7,325 nt of DNA, from contig JAJPEB010000067.1 in assembly GCA_023252315.1 (NCBI GenBank), forward strand, positions 1-7,325, read 5' to 3'. Shown in pieces: positions 1-5,367 of the stretch. This stretch comes from Candidatus Woesearchaeota archaeon. GTDB lineage: Archaea; Nanobdellota; Nanobdellia; Woesearchaeales; UBA525. Numbering within the stretch: position 1 is the first letter of the stretch; each line of letters starts with the position of its first letter. A program made the position numbers and the translations under genes. A model generated the notes under the pieces. It did no database searches. It saw nothing but the letters and a program-made list of their open reading frames with translations, and had not been told where the DNA came from.

Positions 1-338
1 CACCACCAGTACTCCTCGAGCGTCTCGCCCTTCCACGCGAACACCGGCACGCCCGCCTTCGCGATCGCGGCCGCCGCGTGATCCTGCGTGGAGAAGATGT
101 TGCACGAGCACCAACGCACCGACGCCCCGAGCGCCGCGAGCGTCTCGATGAGCACCGCCGTCTGGATCGTCATGTGCAGGCTGCCGGAGATGCGCGCCCC
201 CTTGAGCGGCTTCGCCTTGCCGAAGCGCGCGCGCAGCGCCATGAGGCCCGGCATCTCCTCCTCCGCGAGCGCGATCTCCTTGCGGCCGAACTCGGCGAGG
301 GCGATGTCAGCGACCTTGTAATCTGGGGCGGTTGGCAT
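1..338 (-). CDS. ahcY: S-adenosyl-L-homocysteine hydrolase (adenosylhomocysteinase), N-terminal part, cut by window edge
   Basis: This enzyme reversibly hydrolyses S-adenosylhomocysteine to adenosine and L-homocysteine in the cytosol, relieving product inhibition of methyltransferases. The 112 visible residues match the N-terminal substrate-binding region. KGARISGSLHMTIQTAVLIE (about residues 46-65) contains the substrate-contacting His-Met-Thr stretch. SCNIFSTQDHAAAAI (78-92) matches the family signature, and AWKGETLEEYWW (101-112) follows. The rest, including the NAD-binding domain, lies beyond base 1. The start is the ATG at 338, 22-30 bases downstream of a TATTTAAA box, so the mRNA is probably leaderless. 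CNIFSTQDHAAAA and GETLEEYWW resemble the bacterial/eukaryal form. From memory, many archaeal enzymes read CNPLSTQDD and lack the paired Trp, which hints at transfer from bacteria. The family call is near certain; the origin is inference. Confidence 0.96.
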   Translation of the reverse strand, partial: MPTAPDYKVADIALAEFGRKEIALAEEEMPGLMALRARFGKAKPLKGARISGSLHMTIQTAVLIETLAALGASVRWCSCNIFSTQDHAAAAIAKAGVPVFAWKGETLEEYWW

Positions 339-360
339 GCGACGGAGCGCAGCCTCGCTG

Positions 361-368
361 TTTAAATA
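361..368 (-). promoter_or_regulatory. Archaeal TATA box for the SAH hydrolase gene
   Basis: The minus strand reads GAAAAG-TATTTAAA, a purine-rich BRE-like element followed by a consensus-like TATA octamer. Its centre is about 26 bases before the ATG at 338, so transcription should begin at or next to the start codon. It lies between the thioesterase stop (387) and the ahcY start. Confidence 0.75.
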
Positions 369-386
369 CTTTTCAGGAGATGGGGG

Positions 387-1466
387 CTATGCCGGATAGC
401 GCAGCAGCGAGCGCGTGAGCGGATGCACCATCGGCGTCTCTGCCTTGCGCACCCTGTGCGCCTCGCGGTGCCTGCTCGCCTCGATCCAGGCCTGCATCTC
501 GTGCTGCGTGTACGGCACGACCGCCGCGGGGACGGGCAGCGGCTCGCCCTGCGCGTCGCGCGCGGAGAACGTGAAGAGCGCGGTGTTGGTCAGGCGCGAC
601 GAGCCATCATCCGCGTTGTGCGCGGTGAGCGTGACGCGCTCGACGAGCGACCTCTCCCCTGTGAACACCGTCGAGATCGCGCACTCGACCTGGCTCCCGA
701 TGCGCAGCGGCGCGTCGAACGTTGCCCTGTTGAGCGCGGACACGAGCGGCAGCGGCGCCGGGCTGTCGCTGTGGTTCGAGATGTGGGCGTACGCATGGTG
801 CAGCGCGCGATCGTACATCTGCTGCAGGATGGCTCCTCCGTACGCGTAGCCGTGCGGATTCGTCCACCGCCGGTCGACCGAGAAGTACTGCGATGCGGTC
901 GTGTCGGAGAGCTTCACCGCTTTGCCCCCGCGCTCGTGCTCGCGCCGCAGCTCCTCGATGCGCGCCTGCTCCTGCTGCGTGGGCGCGGGGATGTCGCCCG
1001 AGCGGTACGCGAGGTTCTCCGTCCTGCGCCTGCGCGCGGCCTGCGAGATGCGCTCCTCGAGCTCGGTGCTCGGCGTCGCGGGCCGCACCTGGATGGTACG
1101 GTCGTTCTCCCAGCCTGCGAACGTGAAGTAGAGCGCGGTCACGAATTCCGAGCGCTCACCGTCGTGCGAGAGGATGTCCGCCGCGACCTCGAGCGACTTG
1201 CCTTGCGTGTTCGTGACGTACCTGTTGACGATGTAGCTGCGCTCCTCCTTGAACCCGCTCCTGATCGGCGAGCCCTGCACAGCGATCGTGACGACGGGGC
1301 ATCCCGCCTGCTCTTGCGCGATCTCCGCGACGCTCAGGTCGAGACGCTCGAGCACCCTCCCGAAATCCACGTTGCCTCTCGGCCCGATGAAATGGTCGAG
1401 CTCCCCCTCCCGCCTCCATACGCCTCCTTTCGTGACGACCGAGAACGTGTCGAGGCGGTGGAGCAT
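387..1466 (-). CDS. Double-hotdog acyl-CoA thioesterase-like protein
   Basis: This is a 359-residue protein with two hotdog domains, the arrangement of ACOT/BFIT-type acyl-CoA hydrolases, which cleave fatty acyl-CoA to free acid and CoA. The C-terminal domain (about 192-302) is the clearer one. It has Asn203 and Gly206 followed by YGGAILQQMYD (209-219), with Asp219 in the usual catalytic-helix position. DAPLRIG (251-257) and NTALFTFSARD (294-304) are further hallmarks. The N-terminal domain (about 20-118) shows SPIRSG and VTALYFTF strands but lacks an obvious Gly-Gly helix, so it may be structural. A charged linker (about 133-185) joins them. I chose ATG 1466 because GAGAGGT lies seven bases upstream. 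A TTG at 1499 would add 11 residues without such support. The acyl chain substrate cannot be read; paired hotdogs also occur in dehydratases, but the second-domain motifs favour a thioesterase. Confidence 0.8.
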   Translation of the reverse strand: MLHRLDTFSVVTKGGVWRREGELDHFIGPRGNVDFGRVLERLDLSVAEIAQEQAGCPVVTIAVQGSPIRSGFKEERSYIVNRYVTNTQGKSLEVAADILSHDGERSEFVTALYFTFAGWENDRTIQVRPATPSTELEERISQAARRRRTENLAYRSGDIPAPTQQEQARIEELRREHERGGKAVKLSDTTASQYFSVDRRWTNPHGYAYGGAILQQMYDRALHHAYAHISNHSDSPAPLPLVSALNRATFDAPLRIGSQVECAISTVFTGERSLVERVTLTAHNADDGSSRLTNTALFTFSARDAQGEPLPVPAAVVPYTQHEMQAWIEASRHREAHRVRKAETPMVHPLTRSLLRYPA

Positions 1467-1473
1467 TCGGGTG

Positions 1474-1480
1474 ACCTCTC
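1474..1480 (-). promoter_or_regulatory. Shine-Dalgarno site deciding the thioesterase start
   Basis: GAGAGGT on the minus strand ends seven bases before the ATG at 1466. It selects that ATG over the in-frame TTG at 1499. This gene appears to have a short leader, unlike most neighbours, which look leaderless. Confidence 0.6.
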
Positions 1481-1504
1481 TTCCCAGGAGTGACGGCAAC
1501 CCCG

Positions 1505-1512
1505 ATTAAGAA
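1505..1512 (-). promoter_or_regulatory. Candidate TATA box for the thioesterase gene
   Basis: TTCTTAAT on the minus strand is the most A/T-rich stretch upstream of the thioesterase. A start about 25 bases downstream would fall near 1483 and give a leader of roughly 17 bases containing the GAGAGGT site. It is a weaker match than the other TATA boxes in this window. Confidence 0.4.
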
Positions 1513-1540
1513 CCTTGCGGTCCTGCGCGTGACGCGATGC

Positions 1541-1554
1541 GGAAAGGATATGAA
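1541..1554 (+). promoter_or_regulatory. Candidate BRE/TATA element for the CYTH-domain gene
   Basis: GGAAAG followed by GATATGAA fits a purine-rich BRE plus a degenerate TATA box. The A/T core is about 27 bases before the ATG at 1578, consistent with a leaderless transcript. It shares the 111-base divergent intergenic region with the thioesterase promoter. Confidence 0.45.
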
Positions 1555-1577
1555 CGGGCCCCTTCCCCGCCACCGCC

Positions 1578-2141
1578 ATGAACGAGCTCGAGCTCAAGTT
1601 CGCGTGCGAGGACCTCGAGGCCGCCCGCGAGAGGGCGGAGCGCATCGGCTTCGCGTTCGTGCACGAGAAGACGCAGCAGGACACCTTCTACATCAACGGC
1701 GACAAGGGGCCCGACGGCGTGCGCGTGTTCCTCCGCCTGCGCGAGCAGCAGGGCGGCGCGTCGCTCGACTACCACCGCGTCCTCTCGGACCTCGAGTCGG
1801 AGGAGACGGAGGTCGGCGTGGACGAGCCCGAGAAGATGAAGCGCATCATGGCGATGCTCGGGATGCCCGTGCTCGTGGTGGTGCGCAAGCGCCGCGTGAC
1901 GCTGCGCCGCGGCGAGTACAACCTCGTGCTCGACCGCGTCGACGGCCTCGGCGACTTCGCTGAGATCGAGACGTTCGGCGCAGGCTCGGAGGAGATAGAA
2001 GAGCGCATCAAGGCGATGGCACGAGAGCTCGGCCTCGGCGCGCAGGTGCCCGGCGCCGGCTACTCCGAGCTGCTCACCGCGCGAGCAGCGCGGCGATCCC
2101 CTTCTCCGGCAGCTCCTGCAACCTCGCGCCCACGACCGTGA
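1578..2141 (+). CDS. CYTH-domain protein, class IV adenylate cyclase (CyaB)-like
   Basis: This is a 187-residue protein of the CYTH superfamily, whose members bind triphosphate substrates and divalent metals inside a beta-barrel tunnel. The diagnostic ExExK motif is at the N-terminus (E3, E5, K7). QDTFY (34-38), FLRLRE (51-56), the basic VRKRR (102-106) and LDRVDGLGDFAEIE (118-131) occur in the usual order and supply the tunnel's charged residues. CyaB-like archaeal members have been called adenylate cyclases, but thiamine or inorganic triphosphatase activity is equally possible, and the physiological role in archaea is poorly established. The conserved fold ends near YSELL (162-166). The last 21 residues (TARAARRSP onward) are Arg/Ala/Pro-rich and arise where the frame runs antisense over the 3' end of the convergent kinase gene. 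No Shine-Dalgarno precedes the ATG, so it is probably leaderless. Confidence 0.88.
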   Translation: MNELELKFACEDLEAARERAERIGFAFVHEKTQQDTFYINGDKGPDGVRVFLRLREQQGGASLDYHRVLSDLESEETEVGVDEPEKMKRIMAMLGMPVLVVVRKRRVTLRRGEYNLVLDRVDGLGDFAEIETFGAGSEEIEERIKAMARELGLGAQVPGAGYSELLTARAARRSPSPAAPATSRPRP

Positions 2142-3057
2142 TTACCTCGCTCGCGAGCAGGGCCCCCAGCGCGCCCGCGGTCGCGATAGGCTCGCCGCGG
2201 ATGAGCCCGTAGAGGAATCCGGCGGCATACGCGTCGCCCGCTCCCGTCGTGTCGACGGGCGTGACGACGTGCGCGGGCACGCGCGCCGTCTCGCCGCCTT
2301 GGCGCACGAGCGAGCCGCGTGCGCCGACCTTCACGACCGCGACGCCCGCGTGCGCCGCGAGCTGCGCGAGCGCGCTCTCCGCATCCTCGCCCGTGAGCGC
2401 GCGCGCCTCCGCCTCGTTCGCGAACACGATGTCGAACGCGCCCGAGCGCAGCAGCGCGAGCGTGTCCGCGCGGATGCGCTCCATGAGCGCGGGGTCCGAG
2501 AGGTCGATCGCGACGCGCCCGCCGTTTTCGCGCGCGATGCGCATGGCCTCGAGCGCGGCCTCGCGCAGGTGCCTGTCCTCGAGGAGATAGCCGCTCACGT
2601 ACGTGATCGCGCTTCGCGCGATGGCGTCGCGCGGCAGGTGCCCTGCGCGCAGCGCGAGCGAGGCGCCGAGGCGGTCCGCGAACGTGCGCTGCGCGTCGGG
2701 CGTGATGAACGCGATCGCGGTGCCTGTCGGCAGCGCCTCCTTCCTCAGGTAAGAGGCGACGCCGCAGCGCGCGAGGTCGCGCTCGTAGAGCTCGCCGAAA
2801 TCGTCCTTCCCGACGGCGCTGCAGAACGCGACGCTCGCGCCGAGGCGCGCGAGCAGCGTCGCCATGTTCGCGGCGGAGCCGCCGGGCTCGATCGAGGGAT
2901 CCATCCCCTGGGCCCGCGCGAGGATCTCCTCGAAGCGATCGTCGGGCGGGAAGCTGCACACCCCCTTCTCGAGGCCGAGGGTCGCGAGCAGGGCGTCGTC
3001 AGCGCGCACGAGCACGTCCACGAGGGCGTTGTCGAGGGCGAAGACGTCAAGGCGCAT
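2074..3057 (-). CDS. PfkB-family kinase, probable adenosine kinase
   Basis: This is a 327-residue ribokinase-fold sugar/nucleoside kinase, a usual length for the family. The N-terminal LDNALVDVLVRADDALLATL (8-27) and the diglycine substrate motif GGSAANMATLLARLG (59-73) resemble the adenosine kinase branch. PDAQRTFADRLGAS (120-133) and SGYLLED (155-161) fit the same branch. FANEAEA (212-218) carries the N-x-x-E metal-linked motif. DTTGAGDAYAAGFLYGL (269-285) is the PfkB signature, with Asp275 as the expected catalytic base and the anion hole beside it. Adenosine kinase transfers phosphate from ATP to adenosine, giving AMP. A SAH hydrolase gene 1.7 kb away, whose product is adenosine, supports this reading, but ribokinase or another nucleoside as substrate is not excluded. 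The ATG at 3057 lies about 27 bases after a TATTTAT box. The last 68 bases overlap the convergent CYTH gene. Confidence 0.88.
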   Translation of the reverse strand: MRLDVFALDNALVDVLVRADDALLATLGLEKGVCSFPPDDRFEEILARAQGMDPSIEPGGSAANMATLLARLGASVAFCSAVGKDDFGELYERDLARCGVASYLRKEALPTGTAIAFITPDAQRTFADRLGASLALRAGHLPRDAIARSAITYVSGYLLEDRHLREAALEAMRIARENGGRVAIDLSDPALMERIRADTLALLRSGAFDIVFANEAEARALTGEDAESALAQLAAHAGVAVVKVGARGSLVRQGGETARVPAHVVTPVDTTGAGDAYAAGFLYGLIRGEPIATAGALGALLASEVITVVGARLQELPEKGIAALLAR

Positions 3058-3080
3058 GCCCGCGCGTGCTGCGCGCCCAC

Positions 3081-3087
3081 ATAAATA
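3081..3087 (-). promoter_or_regulatory. TATA box for the PfkB-family kinase
   Basis: The minus strand reads CTATTTATG, with TATTTAT centred 27 bases before the ATG at 3057, implying a leaderless mRNA. It sits between the kinase start and the stop of the upstream ligase gene at 3101. Confidence 0.7.
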
Positions 3088-3100
3088 GCTATGCGCGGCG

Positions 3101-4594
3101 CTACTCCTCCTTCCCTTCCGCCTTCGCGAGCAGCGCGCGCGTGCGGCGCAGGTCCTTGAGGAACAGGTCCGCGTGGCGCAGCGCGTGCTCGCGCGAGAAC
3201 TCCTGCGTCGGCGCGTCAGCGCAGCCCGCCTTGCGCGCCTCGTGCACGATGCGGTCCGACGCGGTGCGCTCGTCGCCGATGATCTTCCTCGCCGCGTTGA
3301 GCAGCGGGAGGTACTCTGGGTCGAAGCGCCTGATCTCGTCGCGCGAGAAGCGGTAGAGCCTGCGCACGTACCTGCGCAGCTGCCGGCTCTCGAAGCCCTC
3401 GTACGCGGACGCGCGCCAGAGCCTCTCGCGCACCGTGCTGTACGGCGGGATGAAGAGCATGTTGCCCTCGAGCCGGAACGCGTCGTCGACGCCGATGTCG
3501 AGCGGGGTCACGAGCGCGAAGTCCTGCTGGATCTTGCGCAGCGAGAACTTGACCATCGTGCTCACCGCGATCACGGTGCTCATCATCGTCATGTCGGGCG
3601 CGCGGTACTCGAGCGTGCCGAGCGGGTTGATCTTGAGCGGCCCCCAGTTGTACGAGAGTCGCTTCTCGGGCGAGAGGAGATCGCCCTCCTTGCCGGAGCG
3701 GCGCACGAGCAGCTCCCATTCCTCGTACCTGCCGTCCATCTCCGCGCGCAGGTCCGCGACAGTGTGGCGGTACGGGCCGAACGTCGAGAGCGCGGGATGC
3801 CTCGCGTACATGGAGTGGCGAAAGCCCGAGAGCGCGCCGTCGCCCTCGCGCACGATCATCCTCGCGTCCTTGCCCATGCGCCTGCCGCCGAGGTAGGGCG
3901 ACGACTGCATGAGGCACGTGATCGCGGGCGTGGCCGCGGTGAGGAAGTTGTAGCTGTCGAGCAGCGTCCTGTTGAGCTTCGAGCGCGAGGTCACGCGCAG
4001 GCGCTTGTGCGAGTGGTCGAAGAGCCCGCGCGGGAGCGTATAGTGCTGGTGATAGCCGCAGCAGCGCATCCCGTTCTCGAAGTTCTCCCTCCCGAGCTGG
4101 CGGCGCAGCGTGAGGTAGCGCGGCGTCTTGTAGATGGAGATCGGATGGCTTCCCGGATAGGTCGCGTACGGGTAGAGCGCTTTGCCATCCTTCGCCGCGA
4201 TCTCGGAGAGCCGCGTGAGGTTCTCGACCAGCTGCGCGCTCACGCTCTGGTGGCGGTGGTGCGGCATGCACAGCACCTCGACGACGCTGCGCATGGCCTC
4301 GGTCGTGACCTCGATGCCGCGCCGCTTCCCCTCCGCGATGAACGCCGCCGCGTCCGTGACGTCGCCGTTCCCGTCGAGCAGGAAGAGCTCGGTCTCGTAG
4401 CCGGTCTTCGAGCGCTTGAGCGGGCGCTCCCCCTTGCGCATCGGCAGGTGCAGGTGCGTGAGGCGCCTGATCCCCTCGACGACGCCCTTGCCGAGGTCCT
4501 CGACGGCCTCGAGCGTCTCCTCCCCGAGGTCCTCGACGGCCTCGAGCGCCTCCTTGCCGAGCCTTCCGGCTTCCTTGAGCGGATCGACCCCCAT
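3101..4594 (-). CDS. GCS2-family carboxylate-amine ligase (glutamate-cysteine ligase-like) with N-terminal 11-residue repeats
   Basis: This is a 497-residue protein. The core resembles the ATP-dependent glutamate-cysteine ligase family 2 (YbdK/GshA-like), which joins a carboxylate, usually the gamma-carboxyl of glutamate, to an amine. TGYETELFLLD (64-74) holds the paired acidic metal/ATP residues E67 and E69. YPYATYPGSHP (141-151), GYHQHYTLP (180-188), SSPYLGG (231-237), SGFRHSMYARHP (256-267) and LGTLEYRAPDM (325-335) follow in family order. Residues 3-46 form four hendecads ahead of the catalytic core and predict an amphipathic helix. The ATG at 4618 is excluded as start because it lies inside the TATTTAA-like TTTTATAT box; the in-frame ATG at 4594, about 26 bases downstream, is the leaderless start. 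The protein is longer than YbdK (about 370 residues). Substrate is unknown, and no glutathione synthetase partner is in view. Confidence 0.82.
   Translation of the reverse strand: MGVDPLKEAGRLGKEALEAVEDLGEETLEAVEDLGKGVVEGIRRLTHLHLPMRKGERPLKRSKTGYETELFLLDGNGDVTDAAAFIAEGKRRGIEVTTEAMRSVVEVLCMPHHRHQSVSAQLVENLTRLSEIAAKDGKALYPYATYPGSHPISIYKTPRYLTLRRQLGRENFENGMRCCGYHQHYTLPRGLFDHSHKRLRVTSRSKLNRTLLDSYNFLTAATPAITCLMQSSPYLGGRRMGKDARMIVREGDGALSGFRHSMYARHPALSTFGPYRHTVADLRAEMDGRYEEWELLVRRSGKEGDLLSPEKRLSYNWGPLKINPLGTLEYRAPDMTMMSTVIAVSTMVKFSLRKIQQDFALVTPLDIGVDDAFRLEGNMLFIPPYSTVRERLWRASAYEGFESRQLRRYVRRLYRFSRDEIRRFDPEYLPLLNAARKIIGDERTASDRIVHEARKAGCADAPTQEFSREHALRHADLFLKDLRRTRALLAKAEGKEE
4491..4556 (-). repeat. 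Tandem 33-bp repeat encoding 11-residue units in the ligase N-terminus
   Basis: Two adjacent 33-bp units, 4491-4523 and 4524-4556, agree at 30 of 33 positions. They encode overlapping copies of EALEAVEDLG and ETLEAVEDLG. More diverged units flank them in protein, at residues 3-13 and 36-46, so the array is about four hendecads. The near-identical DNA suggests a recent in-frame duplication of one unit. Confidence 0.85.
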
Positions 4595-4616
4595 GCATGC
4601 GAGGTGTCCTCCGCCC

Positions 4617-4624
4617 ATATAAAA
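4617..4624 (-). promoter_or_regulatory. TATA box for the GCS2-family ligase
   Basis: TTTTATAT on the minus strand is centred about 26 bases before the ATG at 4594. The upstream ATG at 4618 overlaps the box itself, so it should not be in the transcript. The box begins only five bases after the stop of the OB-fold gene at 4629. Confidence 0.75.
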
Positions 4625-4628
4625 CCGC

Positions 4629-4973
4629 TCATTGCGCGGCGCACGCGGTGATGCGCGACGCGACGACCTGCGGCTTCCCGTCGTACGATCCCTTCTTGCC
4701 GCGCACCTCGACGCACTGCCCCTCGCGCACGCTCGCGTTGCCGTCGAAGAGCGCGACCTCGACCCTCGTGCGCGTGTCGAGCGTGAGCACCTGCATGGCC
4801 TCGGACGAGCGCACGCCGCTCACGGTCCCGCGCACGAGCGCAGGCGCGCCGTCCGCGAGCGCGCCGATGTCCTGCGTCTCCTCGGGCTCCATCGTCGCGA
4901 GCGCGAGCAGCAGCCCGATGATGCCGAGCGCCGAGACGGCGAGCGAGAGCGCGATGAGGGTGCGGTCGTGCAT
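4629..4973 (-). CDS. Small membrane-anchored OB-fold protein
   Basis: This is a 114-residue protein with a short charged start (MHDR), a hydrophobic helix at about 6-27 and an acidic segment (EPEETQD, 29-35). A compact beta-rich domain follows at about 44-109. VRGTVSGV, VLTLDTRTRVEVALFDG, VREGQCVEVRGKKG and YDGKPQVVASRI follow the strand-turn pattern of OB-fold nucleic-acid-binding domains of the tRNA-anticodon-like type. This is pattern recognition rather than a motif hit. The charge pattern predicts N-in/C-out, placing the OB domain outside the membrane. A cleaved signal peptide is less likely because no clear cleavage site is seen. Two cysteines (87, 111) could pair outside the cell. The ATG at 4973 is chosen because the hydrophobic helix starts right after it; ATG 4997 would add eight residues. 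Function is unknown; ligand could be nucleic acid or oligosaccharide. Confidence 0.7.
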   Translation of the reverse strand: MHDRTLIALSLAVSALGIIGLLLALATMEPEETQDIGALADGAPALVRGTVSGVRSSEAMQVLTLDTRTRVEVALFDGNASVREGQCVEVRGKKGSYDGKPQVVASRITACAAQ

Positions 4974-5193
4974 GGCTGTGCGAGGGGACAAGCACATTCA
5001 AGAGCATGCCGACTGATATCTCGGAGGCATTACGGATGGTGTGCGTCGTGCTGTACCATTCTATGCGCTCTATTGAACGTGACTTAGGGATAGCCGTACG
5101 AATCGTCATCCTGCTGAGCAGAACTTCGCGTGCCTCACCGATGCGGTTCACCAACAATTTTCTAATTAAAGAGGACTTCACCCATGCTCTATC
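4974..5193. other. Intergenic region of lower GC, no confident gene
   Basis: This stretch separates the leftward OB-fold gene from the rightward small ORF and lonB. By hand count 5041-5160 is about 52% G+C and 5161-5220 about 42%, against 60-78% in sampled coding segments. A plus-strand frame (5006-5197, 63 codons) and a minus-strand frame are both open. Their codon use is mixed, and neither product is recognisable. I found no tRNA arms or complete C/D-box pattern. CTGCTGAGCAG near 5111-5121 is a perfect short palindrome of unknown meaning. A weak TTGAAT near 4998 might be the TATA element for the OB-fold gene. Confidence 0.5.
5161..5170 (+). promoter_or_regulatory. Candidate TATA box for the small membrane ORF
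   Basis: TCTAATTAAA is the most A/T-rich stretch here. A start about 25-28 bases downstream falls at 5191-5194, just ahead of a very strong Shine-Dalgarno sequence (5198-5206). That supports a short leadered transcript ending at the terminator near 5330. Confidence 0.45.
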
Positions 5194-5292
5194 TTGAGAG
5201 GTGATCTAAACACGAGCCTTAACGATCTAGGCGCGTACGTCATCGTCGCTGCGGTCTTTGTCAGCATCCTGTGGAAGATTCTGGGCGAGTAG
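5194..5292 (+). CDS. Possible very small single-pass membrane protein, start codon uncertain
   Basis: The frame ending at TAG 5290-5292 reads LNDLGAYVIVAAVFVSILWK then ILGE. It has one hydrophobic helix of about 17 residues closed by Trp-Lys and an acidic end. Codons in the hydrophobic part mostly end in G or C, as in neighbouring genes. The only ordinary start is TTG 5194, giving 32 residues. Yet GAGGTGATC at 5198-5206 is a nine-base match to the standard anti-Shine-Dalgarno, and five bases after it stands an in-frame ACG (5212), which would give 26 residues beginning MSLNDLG. No ATG, GTG or TTG lies in frame at that spot. A candidate TATA box lies upstream and a hairpin/T-tract downstream, so it looks like an independent transcription unit. 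The product is not one I recognise, and chance openness of so short a frame is a real alternative. Confidence 0.45.
   Translation: MRGDLNTSLNDLGAYVIVAAVFVSILWKILGE
5198..5206 (+). promoter_or_regulatory. Unusually strong Shine-Dalgarno sequence
   Basis: GAGGTGATC is a nine-base uninterrupted match to the complement of the conserved 16S rRNA 3' end (GGATCACCTCC). Most genes in this window have no such site. The next codon at normal spacing in the open frame is ACG at 5212. Confidence 0.6.
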
Positions 5293-5305
5293 ATCCTACG
5301 CGACT

Positions 5306-5335
5306 AGAGGCGCGCAGCCCCTCTTTTTCTATTTC
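5306..5335 (+). terminator. Hairpin plus T-rich terminator before lonB
   Basis: AGAGG (5306-5310) can pair with CCTCT (5320-5324) around a nine-base loop. It is followed directly by a T-rich run, TTTTTCTATTTCTT. Archaeal termination relies mainly on T-tracts, so the run itself is the stronger signal. It lies between the small ORF and the lonB TATA box and would insulate lonB. Confidence 0.55.
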
Positions 5336-5359
5336 TTAACGGAGCTCGCATGCACAACC

Positions 5360-5367
5360 TATTTAAA
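5360..5367 (+). promoter_or_regulatory. TATA box for lonB
   Basis: TATTTAAA is identical to the box before ahcY on the other strand. Its centre is 28 bases before the ATG at 5392, so the lonB mRNA should be leaderless or nearly so. The out-of-frame ATG at 5378 is too close to the box to be transcribed. Confidence 0.75.

Noticed and set aside
423..1493. 356-codon plus-strand open frame
   Set aside because: It is antisense to the double-hotdog protein; composition is that of a shadow frame.
1490..1963. Plus-strand frame starting upstream of the CYTH gene
   Set aside because: It overlaps the CYTH gene in another frame and becomes almost pure Arg/Ala/His. The CYTH frame has the ExExK motif.
2269..3084. 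Plus-strand frame over the kinase gene
   Set aside because: It is antisense to the kinase, which carries the PfkB signature; the product is Arg/Ala/Glu low complexity.
4491..4556. Direct repeats as a possible CRISPR or mobile element
   Set aside because: The units are contiguous, without spacers, lie in frame inside a gene and encode an 11-residue protein repeat.
3173..4651. 492-codon plus-strand open frame
   Set aside because: It is antisense to the GCS2-family ligase and extremely Arg/Val/Glu/His-rich, with no motif.
5128..5165. GGTTCACCAAC resembling a tRNA T-arm or an ACA-box end
   Set aside because: The flanking bases do not form a T-stem, and no acceptor, D or anticodon arm could be assembled.
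4240..5181. Minus-strand frame beginning in the low-GC island and running into the OB-fold and ligase genes
   Set aside because: It continues out of frame through two supported genes. The first 60 residues look less biased, but no family is recognisable and no promoter fits its GTG start.
5006..5197. 63-codon plus-strand frame (starting MPTDISEALRMV)
   Set aside because: It has mixed codon use, no ribosome site or TATA box at a suitable distance and no recognisable family. It is kept only as an observation within the low-GC island.
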